This document shows positions 25,511 to 34,762 of a stretch of 64,000 bases of DNA, piece by piece (positions within the stretch are counted from its first letter, which is position 1; every line of letters starts with the position of its first letter). The translations under genes were made by a program, and so were the position numbers. Source of the DNA: Segatella copri (GTDB lineage: Bacteria > Bacteroidota > Bacteroidia > Bacteroidales > Bacteroidaceae). The stretch covers positions 2,946,001 to 3,010,000 of the forward strand of contig NZ_CP156891.1 of the NCBI RefSeq assembly GCF_019249795.2. The letters are read 5' to 3'. Under the pieces are notes generated by a model, which saw only the letters and a list, made by a program, of their open reading frames with translations, made no database searches and was not told the origin of the DNA.

Positions 25511-26248
25511 ATGAAAGTCGGATTATTCGTCCCTTGTTATGTGGATGCCCTTTACCCTGAAGCGGGTGTGGCTACATACAAGTTGCTTAAGCATTACGGA
25601 CTAGACGTGGGTTATCCCGAAAAACAGACTTGCTGCGGCCAGCCAATGGCTAATGCCGGTTTTCAGGACAAGTCGGAGAAGGTCATAGAGACATTTGATG
25701 AGCTGTTCAAGGATTACGATTATATCGTAGCTCCTTCTGCCTCATGTGCTGCTTACGTAAAGGTGTATTATCCTAAAATCCTTGAGGGTAAGCACGAGTG
25801 TATTTCCTCAAAGAAAATCATGGATGTTGTGGAGTTCCTTCACGATGTGCTGAAGGTGGATCATGTGCCGGGCAAGTTCCCGCATGTGGTGAGTGTACAC
25901 AACAGTTGCCACGGTGTGCGCGAACTGGGATTGTCATCTCCTTCTGAGCGCCACATCAAGCCTTTCAACAAAATCATTGACTTATTAAATATGGTGGAAG
26001 GTATTACCATCCACGAACCGGAGCGTAAGGATGAGTGCTGCGGATTCGGCGGTATGTTCTCTATTGAGGAACCTGCCGTTTCTACCCGTATGGGCGAGGA
26101 CAAGATCAAGCGCCACATGGCTACAGGTGCTGAGTATGTAACGGGTCCGGATTCTTCCTGCCTGATGCACATGGCGGGAATCGCCAAGAAGGAGAAGATG
26201 CCGATCAAGTTTATTCATGTTGTTCAAATATTAGCTGCAGGACTATGA
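25511..26248 (+). CDS. lutA: LutA/LldE-type (Fe-S) protein of lactate utilisation
   Basis: 245 residues with two CCG domains: QTCCGQPMAN near 38-47 and DECCGFGGMFS near 175-185, plus VPSASCAAYV-like APSASCAAYVK and VSVHNSCHGVRELG, the cysteine pattern of LldE/YkgE. Start ATG 25511; earlier in-frame ATGs lie at or upstream of the promoter. With LutB and LutC it forms an L-lactate dehydrogenase feeding electrons to quinone. The stop overlaps lutB by 4 bp (ATGA). Confidence 0.9.
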   Translation: MKVGLFVPCYVDALYPEAGVATYKLLKHYGLDVGYPEKQTCCGQPMANAGFQDKSEKVIETFDELFKDYDYIVAPSASCAAYVKVYYPKILEGKHECISSKKIMDVVEFLHDVLKVDHVPGKFPHVVSVHNSCHGVRELGLSSPSERHIKPFNKIIDLLNMVEGITIHEPERKDECCGFGGMFSIEEPAVSTRMGEDKIKRHMATGAEYVTGPDSSCLMHMAGIAKKEKMPIKFIHVVQILAAGL

Positions 26249-27618
26249 GTACAGAACATTCCAAGAGAGCTGCGAAGTTTACGCAGAATGTAGAGAAGAC
26301 CACCTGGCACGATGCTACCTTCTGGTCTGTTCGTCAGAAAAGAGATAGAATGGCGCAGGGACTTCCTGAGTGGGAAGATCTCCGCGAGCATGCGTCTGAA
26401 ATCAAGATGCACACGATTACCCATCTTGCCGATTATCTCGATATGTTTTCCAAGAATCTGGAGAGCCGCGGGGTAAAGGTTCACTGGGCAAAGGATGCGC
26501 AGGAATTCAATGAGATTGTGCTCGGTATTCTGAAAGACCATAACGTGAAGAAGATGGTGAAGTCGAAGTCGATGCTCACCGAGGAGTGCGAGATGAATCC
26601 TTATCTGGAGCAGCACGGCATTGACGTGGTAGAGACAGACCTGGGTGAGCGCATCATCCAGCTTCTGGGTCAGAAGCCTAGCCATATCGTGATGCCTGCC
26701 ATCCACCTGAAGCGTGAGGAGGTAGGTAAGATGTTCGAGGAGAAGGGTATCTCCAAGGAAATCGGCAACTACGATCCTACTTACCTGACCCGCTGTGCCC
26801 GTCATCATCTCCGCGACCAGTTTATGGAAGCTGGAGCAGGTATGACCGGATGTAACTTCGGTGTGGCTGCTACCGGCGATTGCGTGGTTTGCACCAACGA
26901 GGGTAATGCGGATATGACTACTTCCATGCCTAAGCTCCATATCGTAGCGATGGGTATTGAGAAACTGGTTCCTGATTATAAGTCATTGGCTGTATTCCAG
27001 CGTCTGCTTTGCCGCTGCGGAACCGGTCAGCCTACCACCGCCTTCACTTCTCATTTCCGCCAGGCTCGTCCGGGTGCCGAGATGCATGTGGTGCTGGTGG
27101 ATAATGGCAGAAGCGATATTCTCGCCGATAAGGACCACTGGCAGACTTTGAAATGTATGCGTTGCGGAGCCTGCATGAATACCTGTCCGGTTTATCGTCG
27201 TTCAGGCGGTTACAGTTACACCTATTTTATACCGGGTCCTATTGGTGTGAACCTGGGTATGCTGAAGAATCCTCAGAAGTACAGCGACAATGTTTCTGCC
27301 TGCACCTTGTGCTTGTCTTGCGACAATGTCTGTCCTTCCAAGGTAGGACCAGGTTCGCAGATTTACGTATGGCGCCAGAGTCTGGAGAAGTTGGGCAAGG
27401 CAGATCCTGTGAAGAAGGCGATGTCGAATGGTATGAAGCATCTCTTCGACCGTCCTGCGCTCTACACCACAGCCCTGAAGTTTGCTCCGCTTGTCAATCT
27501 GGTTCCTGAATGCTGTACGCACTTCAGCAATTGGAATGCCTGGGGCATCGGTCACGCCATGCCTGAGTTTGCCAAGAAGAGTTTTCATCAATTATGGAAG
27601 GAGGGAAAAGTAAAATGA
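26245..27618 (+). CDS. lutB: LutB/LldF-type iron-sulfur protein of lactate utilisation
   Basis: 457 residues. The N-terminal DUF162/LUD domain covers about 50-290 (KSKSMLTEECEMNPYLEQHGIDVVETDLGERI, GCNFGVAATGDCVVCTNEGN). Two 4Fe-4S motifs follow at about 308-318 (CMRCGACMNTCP) and 353-364 (CTLCLSCDNVCP), then a hydrophobic C-terminal region. It relays electrons within the lactate oxidation complex. ATGA overlaps at both ends show tight coupling with lutA and lutC. Confidence 0.92.
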   Translation: MSTEHSKRAAKFTQNVEKTTWHDATFWSVRQKRDRMAQGLPEWEDLREHASEIKMHTITHLADYLDMFSKNLESRGVKVHWAKDAQEFNEIVLGILKDHNVKKMVKSKSMLTEECEMNPYLEQHGIDVVETDLGERIIQLLGQKPSHIVMPAIHLKREEVGKMFEEKGISKEIGNYDPTYLTRCARHHLRDQFMEAGAGMTGCNFGVAATGDCVVCTNEGNADMTTSMPKLHIVAMGIEKLVPDYKSLAVFQRLLCRCGTGQPTTAFTSHFRQARPGAEMHVVLVDNGRSDILADKDHWQTLKCMRCGACMNTCPVYRRSGGYSYTYFIPGPIGVNLGMLKNPQKYSDNVSACTLCLSCDNVCPSKVGPGSQIYVWRQSLEKLGKADPVKKAMSNGMKHLFDRPALYTTALKFAPLVNLVPECCTHFSNWNAWGIGHAMPEFAKKSFHQLWKEGKVK

Positions 27619-28193
27619 AGAAAGAAGATTTCCTGAACAAGTTGCGCAAGAATACGCATGTTCAATTCGATATGCCTGCCGTAGATGTGAAGGGTATCCA
27701 GTATGAGGATACGCTGAAACAGTTTATTGAGATGACGGAATCGGTAGGTGGCCATGTGATAGAAGCGAAGGAGGGTGAGAGTCTGGATGAGCTGGTGAAG
27801 AAGGCTTATCCGGAAGCCAAGGTCTTTGCCTCTCATCTGCCAGAAATCACGATTGCCCAGAAGAATCCTGATACGGTGACTGAGGCTAATGACCTGAATG
27901 GTACTGATGTGGGTATTGTTCGTGGTGAAGTGGGTGTTGCCGAGAATGGCTGCGTCTGGATTCCTCAGACCATGAAGGAGAAAGCGGTGCTTTTCATCTC
28001 GGAATACCTTGTGATATTCCTCGAAAAAGAGAAGATTGTGAACAATATGCATGAGGCTTATGCCCGTATTGAGATGGATCCGAAGTACAATTTCGGTACT
28101 TTCATCAGTGGTCCTTCCAAGACAGCCGATATCGAGCAGGCTCTGGTTATGGGTGCGCAAGCTGCTCGTGGTGTGACAGTTATACTCTTGTAA
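27615..28193 (+). CDS. lutC: LutC/LldG-type LUD domain protein
   Basis: 192 residues forming a single LUD (DUF162) domain: GTDVGIVRGEVGVAENGCVWIP, then KYNFGTFISGPSKTADIEQALVMGAQAARG at the C-terminus, the standard end of LutC. ATG 27615 overlaps the lutB stop by 4 bp; an in-frame ATG at 27594 lies inside lutB and is less likely. Third gene of the lactate operon. Confidence 0.88.
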   Translation: MKKEDFLNKLRKNTHVQFDMPAVDVKGIQYEDTLKQFIEMTESVGGHVIEAKEGESLDELVKKAYPEAKVFASHLPEITIAQKNPDTVTEANDLNGTDVGIVRGEVGVAENGCVWIPQTMKEKAVLFISEYLVIFLEKEKIVNNMHEAYARIEMDPKYNFGTFISGPSKTADIEQALVMGAQAARGVTVILL

Positions 28194-28198
28194 AAGGC

Positions 28199-28240
28199 AG
28201 AAATCCCGAAACTCACTATCGTGTGAACTTCGGGATTTCT
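28199..28240. terminator. Bidirectional terminator between lutC and the GNAT gene
   Basis: A 12-bp perfect stem, AGAAATCCCGAA and TTCGGGATTTCT, between convergent genes. The plus side is followed by CTTTATA and the minus side by GCCTTTTA. Confidence 0.75.
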
Positions 28241-28242
28241 CT

Positions 28243-29184
28243 TTATACTGTCCATTCATAGGTGTCGTAAACCACGCCTCTTCCTCCGAAACCTTCTTTC
28301 TGGTAGATGAGGCTGGTGTTGAGCACCTTTCCTCCTTCTTCATTAGATGTTCCGAAATCGAAATAATCAAAATCCTTATACCTTATATTAATGAGATTCA
28401 GAAACAAAGCATCGAGTGCATGCGCCTTTTTTCCCTCTTCTGATGCGGAAATATACTGCGTGTGAACCACTTTTCTGCTGATGTACAGAACGGTTCCGCC
28501 TAGCATCTTGCCAGATTCTTCTCGGGCAACATACAGTTTGATATTGTCAGGGAAAGATGTTTTCAGTCTGCTCATCTCTTGCAAGGTATGAACAGGATGA
28601 GCCTGATAGGTGTTCATCAGGTTTTCGGTTAAAATGCTCCAAAACGTTTCGTAATCCTCACTTTCTTCAATGAAGATTCCTTTTCCCAGGGCTTTCCTTG
28701 CGCCCGATTTTCTGATATTATACCATTTCAGCGGATGCTTCAGGTCGATGACAGCCGCAATGTTTCTGGCGCAGATTTGCGCCCGGCATTCCTTGAAGAG
28801 AGCATAGAGGTCTTCTTCGGCTGGCAGTTGCTGGTAAATCCAGGGTATCGGTTTGTAGATGCACTTGCGGAAACCTGCCTGCTTCAGGTATGTGTTGATG
28901 GCAACGAAAACCTGACAGATATTTTCTGCTGAGGCGTGTCCGGTAGTGAGCAGTCCGGCATAGGTGAGTCCCTGATGAGAATAGAAAACATCTCCGTCCT
29001 CATTGGCAGGGAGTAAGGCATAGAGCTTGTTGTTGTGGAAAATCATGAGCGAATGGTCATGGAAACGGTCGCTGTGATAATCCATGTAGGAGCGGTTGAG
29101 AAGGAAGGTGGCGTTGCGTGCATGTTCTACATAGGCATTCCAGACTTCCTTGTCTGCATCGTTGTATTTTCTGATCTCAAACAT
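28243..29184 (-). CDS. FemAB/GNAT-type acyltransferase
   Basis: 313 residues with two GNAT-like halves. Key blocks are NATFLLNRSYMDYHSDRFHDHSLMIF (about 25-50), WYNIRKSGARKALGKGIFIEES (about 155-175), AREESGKMLGGTVLYIS and YFDFGTSNEEGGKVLNTSLIYQKEGFGGRGVVYDTYE at the end, a FemAB-like or XrtA-associated acetyltransferase pattern seen in polysaccharide clusters. Substrate unknown; an amino-sugar acceptor is plausible because the next gene upstream in the operon (12 bp) is a sugar ketoisomerase-like cupin. Confidence 0.7.
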   Translation of the reverse strand: MFEIRKYNDADKEVWNAYVEHARNATFLLNRSYMDYHSDRFHDHSLMIFHNNKLYALLPANEDGDVFYSHQGLTYAGLLTTGHASAENICQVFVAINTYLKQAGFRKCIYKPIPWIYQQLPAEEDLYALFKECRAQICARNIAAVIDLKHPLKWYNIRKSGARKALGKGIFIEESEDYETFWSILTENLMNTYQAHPVHTLQEMSRLKTSFPDNIKLYVAREESGKMLGGTVLYISRKVVHTQYISASEEGKKAHALDALFLNLINIRYKDFDYFDFGTSNEEGGKVLNTSLIYQKEGFGGRGVVYDTYEWTV

Positions 29185-29195
29185 GATTTTTAGCG

Positions 29196-29636
29196 TTATT
29201 GATTCTCGGTCTTTGAGAGATTAGGACTTTGGGATGAACTGATGAATCTGAGATATTCGTCATATTCGCGTATGTAGTCTTCTTCCTCAAACTTGTGGGA
29301 AGCCAGAACCAGACACAATGAGCCGGAAGAGAAATCATCCAGTGTTCGCCAGATATTGACATCTACGAACAGTCCCTCCCAAGGGTGGTTAAGATGATAG
29401 GTCTTCTTCTGTTCTCCATTATCCAGTGTTACCGAAAAGGAACCGCTGGCTGCTATGATGAATTCCTGGCATTTCTTGTGAGCATGGCCACCGCGACTTT
29501 CTCCGCCCGGAACATCATAGGTCCAGTAGGTACGGGCAATGGCAAAGGGAATATGCGTCTCTCCCTCTGCCACTGTCAGGTTGCCTCTTGGGTCGAATAT
29601 CTTGGGTAATGTGATAATTCTTCCTAATTCTTTCAT
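29196..29636 (-). CDS. FdtA/QdtA-like sugar 3,4-ketoisomerase (WxcM cupin)
   Basis: 146 residues, single cupin. Motifs FDPRGNLTVAEG, RTYWTYDVPGGESRGGHAHKKCQEFIIAASGSFSV and WEGLFVDVNIWRTLDDFSSGSLCLVLASHKFEEEDYIREYDEYL are typical of the WxcM-like family that isomerises dTDP-4-keto-6-deoxyglucose before transamination. The active-site histidines are in GGHAHKK. The dTDP-sugar substrate is inferred. It lies 2 bp after purT and 12 bp before the acyltransferase gene, an unusual pairing with purine synthesis. Confidence 0.82.
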   Translation of the reverse strand: MKELGRIITLPKIFDPRGNLTVAEGETHIPFAIARTYWTYDVPGGESRGGHAHKKCQEFIIAASGSFSVTLDNGEQKKTYHLNHPWEGLFVDVNIWRTLDDFSSGSLCLVLASHKFEEEDYIREYDEYLRFISSSQSPNLSKTENQ

Positions 29637-29638
29637 GT

Positions 29639-30820
29639 CTATTTCTTCATGTATGGGTCGGTTCCCAATACAGTCTTTGCCAGACGCTTTGCCTTGTCGC
29701 GGAGCTGGTTGAGGTCATCGCCCTTTTCGCCGTAGCAGAGTACGACGCCCATGCGACGGCCTACGTGAGCCTCTGGCTTGCCGAAGATACGGATGCGGGT
29801 GTGGTCTTCCTTCAGGGCATCGAGCATATTGTAGTTTAATGGCTCGGTGCTTTCCTCTGGCGAGAGGATGACGGCAGAACAGCCGATGTGCTCCAGATGG
29901 ATTCCGGCGATAGGCAAGCCCATCACGGCACGGAAGTGGAGCTCAAACTCGCTCAGGTTGGTGGTGTGACCGAGGGTTACCATACCTGTATCGTGTGGAC
30001 GAGGACTCAACTCTGAGAAGATAACCTCGCCCTGCTTGCTCAGGAAGAACTCTACGCCCCAGAGACCGGCACCTGTCAATGCCTTGGTTACTTCGCCGGC
30101 AATGTGCTCAGCCTTCTTCAAAGCCTCTTCAGGAATCTGGAATGGCTGCCAACTCTCGCGGTAGTCGCCGCCCTTCTGTACGTGGCCTATAGGTGGACAG
30201 AAGAGGGTAGGACCGTCTTTCTGGGTGACGGTGAGCAGGGTGAACTCAGAATCGAAGTCGATAAATTCCTCGATGATTACTTCCTTCACGTCGCCACGAC
30301 CTTCTTCCATTGCCTCCTTGTAAGCTTCCTTCAGTTCATCATCGTTGTGAACATAGCTCTGACCATGGCCGCTTGAACTCATCAGAGGTTTCACTACGCA
30401 TGGGAAACCGATTTCATCGGCAGCGTTCTTAAACTCCTCGAAGGTCTTGGCATAGAAATACTTGGCGGTGCGCAGACCCAGTTCCTTGGCGGCAAGGTCG
30501 CGGATGGCACGGCGGTTCATGGTGTAGTTCACGGCACGGGCAGAAGGCACAACCTGGATGCCCTCCTTCTCGAAGTCGAAGAGTCGCTCGGTGCGGATAG
30601 CTTCAATCTCAGGCACGATGATGTCTGGGTGATGTTTCTCTACCACTGCGGTCAATGCGTCGCCATCGAGCATCGAGAACACTTCTCGCTCGTCGGCTAC
30701 CTGCATGGCTGGTGCATTGTCATACTTGTCGCAAGCGATGACGTACTGTCCTGCTCGCTTTGCGGCGATGGTAAATTCTTTGCCCAGTTCGCCTGAGCCC
30801 AAAAGCATAATCTTCTTCAT
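29639..30820 (-). CDS. purT: Formate-dependent phosphoribosylglycinamide formyltransferase
   Basis: GAR transformylase 2 uses formate and ATP in step three of purine synthesis. 393 residues with the ATP-grasp fold: [27 protein letters not shown] at the N-terminus, [17 protein letters not shown] (ATP-binding loop), [47 protein letters not shown] (metal and substrate) and [18 protein letters not shown]. Normal length. First gene of a leftward trio with the FdtA-like and acyltransferase genes. Confidence 0.95.
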   Translation of the reverse strand: MKKIMLLGSGELGKEFTIAAKRAGQYVIACDKYDNAPAMQVADEREVFSMLDGDALTAVVEKHHPDIIVPEIEAIRTERLFDFEKEGIQVVPSARAVNYTMNRRAIRDLAAKELGLRTAKYFYAKTFEEFKNAADEIGFPCVVKPLMSSSGHGQSYVHNDDELKEAYKEAMEEGRGDVKEVIIEEFIDFDSEFTLLTVTQKDGPTLFCPPIGHVQKGGDYRESWQPFQIPEEALKKAEHIAGEVTKALTGAGLWGVEFFLSKQGEVIFSELSPRPHDTGMVTLGHTTNLSEFELHFRAVMGLPIAGIHLEHIGCSAVILSPEESTEPLNYNMLDALKEDHTRIRIFGKPEAHVGRRMGVVLCYGEKGDDLNQLRDKAKRLAKTVLGTDPYMKK

Positions 30821-30874
30821 TTATATGATGTTTAATATTTTATGTCCCTAAAATAAATCACTAATCACTAATAA

Positions 30875-31498
30875 TTAATCACTAAGTCCGAACTTCTTTC
30901 TGATAAATTCTGCGATAAACTTCTCTGTTTCTTCGATTCCCAGATGGCTGCTGTTGATGCAGAGGTCGTAGCTCTCGCTGTGTCCCCACTTCTTGCCTGT
31001 ATAGTAATCGTAGTAAGAGGCGCGCTGCTCCTCGTGGCTTTCGATGAACTTGCGGGCGGAGGCTCTGTCGATGTCCTTTCGCTTGCACACTGCCTTAATG
31101 CGGTCGTCGATATTGGCGGTGATGAAGATATTAATCACATTCTTGTAATCACGCAGCACATAGTCAGCGGTTCTGCCCACGAACACGCAGTTGCCCTCAT
31201 CGGCAGCCTTTCTGATAGCGTCGCTCTGGAACTTGTACAGACCTTCCTGCGAGAAGTCGTTGTGATAGAAATTGTTATCGCTCAGGAAGGGCAGATGGGT
31301 ATGGAAGAGAGACTTGAAGAATCCCTTCTGCTCATCGTTCTGCTCGAAGAATTTCTCAGAGAATCCACTCTCCTTGGCGGCAAGATTCAGCAGCTCACGG
31401 TCGTAACATTTGCAACCGAAATCCTCCGCCAGCTTCTCGGCGATGATATGCCCGCCGCTACCTATCTGGCGACCTACGTTTATGATAATCTTATTCAT
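30875..31498 (-). CDS. Cytidylate kinase-like family protein
   Basis: 207 residues, P-loop kinase fold of the cytidylate kinase-like family: N-terminus MNKIIINVGRQIGSGGHIIAEKLAEDFG, CYDRELLNLAAKESG, GNCVFVGRTADYVLRDY and IFITANIDDRIKAVCKRKDID. The Walker A is degenerate (GRQIGSGGH), as usual for this family, whose substrate is not established. A true cmk is present at 3180. It lies 54 bp upstream of purT on the same strand. Confidence 0.8.
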   Translation of the reverse strand: MNKIIINVGRQIGSGGHIIAEKLAEDFGCKCYDRELLNLAAKESGFSEKFFEQNDEQKGFFKSLFHTHLPFLSDNNFYHNDFSQEGLYKFQSDAIRKAADEGNCVFVGRTADYVLRDYKNVINIFITANIDDRIKAVCKRKDIDRASARKFIESHEEQRASYYDYYTGKKWGHSESYDLCINSSHLGIEETEKFIAEFIRKKFGLSD

Positions 31499-31500
31499 AA

Positions 31501-31580
31501 TCTTTAGTTTGTAGTTTATAATTTATAGCATGAACCGCCTATGGCAATCTTGCTAAACGGCTAAGCCCTATTAACTATTA
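31501..31580. repeat. Interspersed AT-rich repeat with a GGCTAAGCC core (copy 1)
   Basis: Holds TAGTTTATAATTTATAG-type runs, then GCTAAACGGCTAAGCC and TATTAACTATTAACT. A related copy lies at 36064-36145 and a partial one at 34670-34760. Confidence 0.5.
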
Positions 31581-32944
31581 ACTTTTAGCTGTTCTTGGTG
31601 TTGTCTTTTCAGCTTGTTCATGTACCACATCATTACGACTCCGGCGATGACTGCGGCAGCGAAGTCGGAGATAGGCATACTGTACCATACTCCATCAATG
31701 TCCCATATCATCGGCAGGAAAGCCAGGAGCGGCAGAAGGATGAGCAACTGTCTCGACAAGGAGAGGAAGATACTGATCTTCACCTTTCCGATGCACTGGA
31801 AGAAGTTGGTGATAACCATCTGGAACCCGATGACCGGGAAGCAGAACATCACTACTCTGATCGCCTTAATGCCCAAGTCTATCAGTTGCTTATCGGTTGT
31901 AAACAGTCGTGCGCAGTAGTAAGGCAGGAACATCGCTATCAGCCAGCCCGTTACCATGATGGCGGTGGCGGCAATGATGCTCAGGTTCAGTACGCGAATC
32001 AGCCGGTCCAGTTTCTGGGCTCCATAGTTGTATCCGGCTATAGGCTGCATTCCCTGGTTTACGCCAAACACGAACATCACGAACACCATCGCAATACCAT
32101 TGGCTATTCCGTAGGCTCCCACGGAGAGGTCGCCTCCGAACCGCACCAGCTGGTTGTTGATGAAGATGACGATGATGCAGGCGCACACGTTCATCAGGAA
32201 AGGCGAAATGCCGATGGCAAGGATATTATCCACGAGTTTCCTCTTCAGTTTGTAGATGCCTTTCTTGAAGTGGAGCAGCTCATTCTTGTTGCTGAAGAGC
32301 TTGATTTGCCACATCAGCGCCATCAACTGCGAAAGGATGGTGGCGATGGCGGCTCCCTGTATTCCCCATTTGAAGACGAGGATGAAGAGCGCATCGAGTA
32401 TCACGTTCATCATCACCGTAAAGATGGTGGCAAACATCGCCTGCTTGGGCTTGCTCGCTGCTCGGAGCAGAGCATTCATACCGAAATACATGTGGCTCAC
32501 CACATTGCCCAGCAGGATGATGACCATATACTCATGGGCATAGATGAGCGTCTGGTCGCTGGCTCCGAAGAATCTCAGGATAGGGTCGAGGAAGAGCAGA
32601 CAGATGATGCTCAATCCGATACCGATGATGAGATTCAGAGAAATTGTGTTACCCAGAATGTTTTGCGCTGTGGCATAGTCTTTTTGTCCCAACTTCACGC
32701 TGATGGCAGTAGACGCTCCTACGCCCACACCGGCTCCGAAAGCGGCGGTGAGGTTCATGAAGGGGAAGGTGATGGCGAGACCTGAGATGGCCATGGCTCC
32801 CACACCCTGACCGATGAATACTCGGTCAACGATGTTGTAGAGTGAGGCGGCGGTCATCGCAATCATCGCTGGCAGGGCGTACTGAACGAGCAGCTTGCCC
32901 ACCGGCTTCGTACCTAATTCTAATGTCGCTTGTTTATTTTCCAT
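31571..32944 (-). CDS. MATE family efflux transporter
   Basis: 457 residues with about 12 membrane helices in two six-helix halves. N-terminus LELGTKPVGKLLVQYALPAMIAMTAASLYNIVDRVFIGQGVG and GLAITFPFMNLTAAFGAGVGVGAST match Bacteroidetes MATE proteins, and GVNQGMQPIAGYNYGAQK marks the second half. It exports cationic drugs or metabolites using a Na+ or H+ gradient. Substrate unknown. Single gene, divergent from the subtilase gene. Confidence 0.9.
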   Translation of the reverse strand: MENKQATLELGTKPVGKLLVQYALPAMIAMTAASLYNIVDRVFIGQGVGAMAISGLAITFPFMNLTAAFGAGVGVGASTAISVKLGQKDYATAQNILGNTISLNLIIGIGLSIICLLFLDPILRFFGASDQTLIYAHEYMVIILLGNVVSHMYFGMNALLRAASKPKQAMFATIFTVMMNVILDALFILVFKWGIQGAAIATILSQLMALMWQIKLFSNKNELLHFKKGIYKLKRKLVDNILAIGISPFLMNVCACIIVIFINNQLVRFGGDLSVGAYGIANGIAMVFVMFVFGVNQGMQPIAGYNYGAQKLDRLIRVLNLSIIAATAIMVTGWLIAMFLPYYCARLFTTDKQLIDLGIKAIRVVMFCFPVIGFQMVITNFFQCIGKVKISIFLSLSRQLLILLPLLAFLPMIWDIDGVWYSMPISDFAAAVIAGVVMMWYMNKLKRQHQEQLKVNS

Positions 32945-33016
32945 TTATATCTGTTTTTTCCTCATAGCCGCTCGCCCTGCTTCTTTCAGAATGCAATTGC
33001 AGCGGCTACTTGTCTG

Positions 33017-33024
33017 CAAAAGTA
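33017..33024 (-). promoter_or_regulatory. -7 box of the MATE gene
   Basis: Minus-strand TACTTTTG, 72 bp upstream of the MATE start. No TTG at the ideal distance. Confidence 0.45.
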
Positions 33025-33096
33025 CAAAAAATATCTGATACCTTATTATATATATGAGAAAAACTTGCATTTCATGATAAAAACTTCCCTTTTCCT

Positions 33097-33127
33097 TTGG
33101 TGTTTTCGTACAATTTCTGTACTTTTG
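33097..33127 (+). promoter_or_regulatory. Consensus promoter of the subtilase gene
   Basis: TTG (33097-33099), 20 bp, TACTTTTG (33120-33127): exact consensus. It places the transcript start near 33134. Confidence 0.8.
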
Positions 33128-33217
33128 CACTTCAGAATAAACAATTCAACTCATTAACAAATGCAATACAAAAATATTGCAGCAACAACAATAACAAACC
33201 GGACTACCGATATAATG

Positions 33218-34669
33218 ATGAAAAAATATTTGATGCTTTATGCATTTTTAATGACCGCTCTTTCTTTGTTTGCTCGCGAAGACAGGGTTAGCAATTTTGA
33301 GCAACTGATGCGGTTGCCCCGCATCGCCGAAACCGATATGGTGTCGTATCCGGGAGGCAAGTGTATGATGTATCGTCTTTATCTCAGAGACAAAGACCTT
33401 AGTCACACTCCCTTTTCGGTAAGTCGCCCTGCAGATTTTCTCTCTCCCCGTTCCATAGAGCGCAGAAAGAGACAGAATCTGCCCATCGATGTTACCGATT
33501 TGCCTGTGGCTCCTGCTTATGAGCAGGCTGTAAGCGAGGCAGGCATCGAGATTGTGGGCAAAAGCAAGTGGAACAATACCCTGCTGGTCCGCATTCATAA
33601 GGAGAAGGAACTACGGAAACTGGATGAACTCGATTTCATCACCCGGAAGATGAAGGTCTTCTCTGCTCCCGATTCTGTCAGTCAGCGCGTCAGAAGTAGC
33701 GTTCGCAGGGGATTGAACGATTGGACTGGTGGAGTAGGCGAATATGGTGCTGCCGATGCGCAGATCCAGTCGCTCAACGGCAAGCGGCTGCATAGAACCG
33801 GACATTTGGGCAAAGAAATGATGATTGCTGTCTTCGACGGCGGATTCATGAATGTGGATAAGATTCCGGCGCTGCATAATATCAGATTGGCGGGCATTAG
33901 GGACTTTGTGGTTCCTCAATCCAAGAATATTTTCGCCGAGATGGAGCATGGAACGATGGTGCTTTCTACGATGGCTGCCAACGAACCCGAAAGATTCGTG
34001 GGGGTGGCACCTGAGGCTCAATATCTGCTGGTGCGCTGTGAAGATGAGCGCACAGAGAGTCTGGCAGAAGAGGATTACTGGGCTTTTGCGGCTGAATATG
34101 CTGATAGTTGCGGCGTGGATGTCATCAACTCTTCGTTAGGCTATCATGGCTTCGATGATGCGTCTACCAACCATCATTATTATGAGCAGGACGGTAATTC
34201 TACCCTCATCTCCCGCACCGCTTCGATGTGTGCTGACAAGGGAATCATCTGTGTCAATTCTGCAGGAAACGACGGAATGGGAAGCTGGAAGAAAATCAAT
34301 TTCCCTGCCGATGCACGCAATATCCTTACCGTGGGCAGCGTAAACGAAATGGGCGAGAATGCGGCTTTCAGTGCCGTGGGACCTACTGCTGACGGCAGAA
34401 TCAAGCCTGATGTGATGGCTTACGGAAGTCCTACCTGTGTGATTACGGGCCGTGGAAATATCATCAATGATAACGGAACGTCTTTCTCTTCTCCGCTCAT
34501 CGCCGGAATGGTAGCGTGTCTCTGGCAGGCTTTGCCTCAGAAGACGGCTAAGCAGATTATGAAACTCGTGAGATTGGCTGGTAATAATCAGCATCATCCC
34601 GATAATGTATTCGGATATGGTGTGCCTGATTTCTGGAAGGCTTATCAGACGGGAAAAGCGATCAAGTAG
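33218..34669 (+). CDS. S8 (subtilisin-like) serine peptidase, exported
   Basis: About 483 residues from ATG 33218 (33215 is an equal alternative), giving a clean signal peptide MKKYLMLYAFLMTALSLFA; the in-frame ATG at 33161 would bury it. The catalytic triad is visible: Asp in MMIAVFDGGFMN, His in FAEMEHGTMVLSTMA and Ser in NGTSFSSPLIAGMVACLWQ, with the oxyanion-side Asn in ICVNSAGNDGMG. An N-terminal propeptide-like segment covers about 25-160. The protein ends soon after the peptidase fold (GVPDFWKAYQTGKAIK), so no type IX C-terminal domain is evident. Substrate unknown. Confidence 0.9.
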   Translation: MKKYLMLYAFLMTALSLFAREDRVSNFEQLMRLPRIAETDMVSYPGGKCMMYRLYLRDKDLSHTPFSVSRPADFLSPRSIERRKRQNLPIDVTDLPVAPAYEQAVSEAGIEIVGKSKWNNTLLVRIHKEKELRKLDELDFITRKMKVFSAPDSVSQRVRSSVRRGLNDWTGGVGEYGAADAQIQSLNGKRLHRTGHLGKEMMIAVFDGGFMNVDKIPALHNIRLAGIRDFVVPQSKNIFAEMEHGTMVLSTMAANEPERFVGVAPEAQYLLVRCEDERTESLAEEDYWAFAAEYADSCGVDVINSSLGYHGFDDASTNHHYYEQDGNSTLISRTASMCADKGIICVNSAGNDGMGSWKKINFPADARNILTVGSVNEMGENAAFSAVGPTADGRIKPDVMAYGSPTCVITGRGNIINDNGTSFSSPLIAGMVACLWQALPQKTAKQIMKLVRLAGNNQHHPDNVFGYGVPDFWKAYQTGKAIK

Positions 34670-34760
34670 TTAATAGTTGATAGTTTATAGTTAATAGGGC
34701 AAACTTGCTCTGCTAGCTATAAACTTTCAACTATAAACTGTAAACTTTAAACAGTAAACA
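34670..34760. repeat. AT-rich interspersed repeat (partial copy)
   Basis: TTAATAGTTGATAGTTTATAG followed by GGGCAAACTTGCTCTGC and TATAAACTTTCAAC-TATAAACTGTAAAC. The two arms are mutually complementary, so the spacer could fold into one hairpin. Confidence 0.45.
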
Positions 34761-34762
34761 GC

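Noticed and set aside
31595..32785. Long open frame opposite the MATE gene
   Set aside because: Histidine/aspartate-rich translation typical of an antisense membrane-protein gene; no domain.
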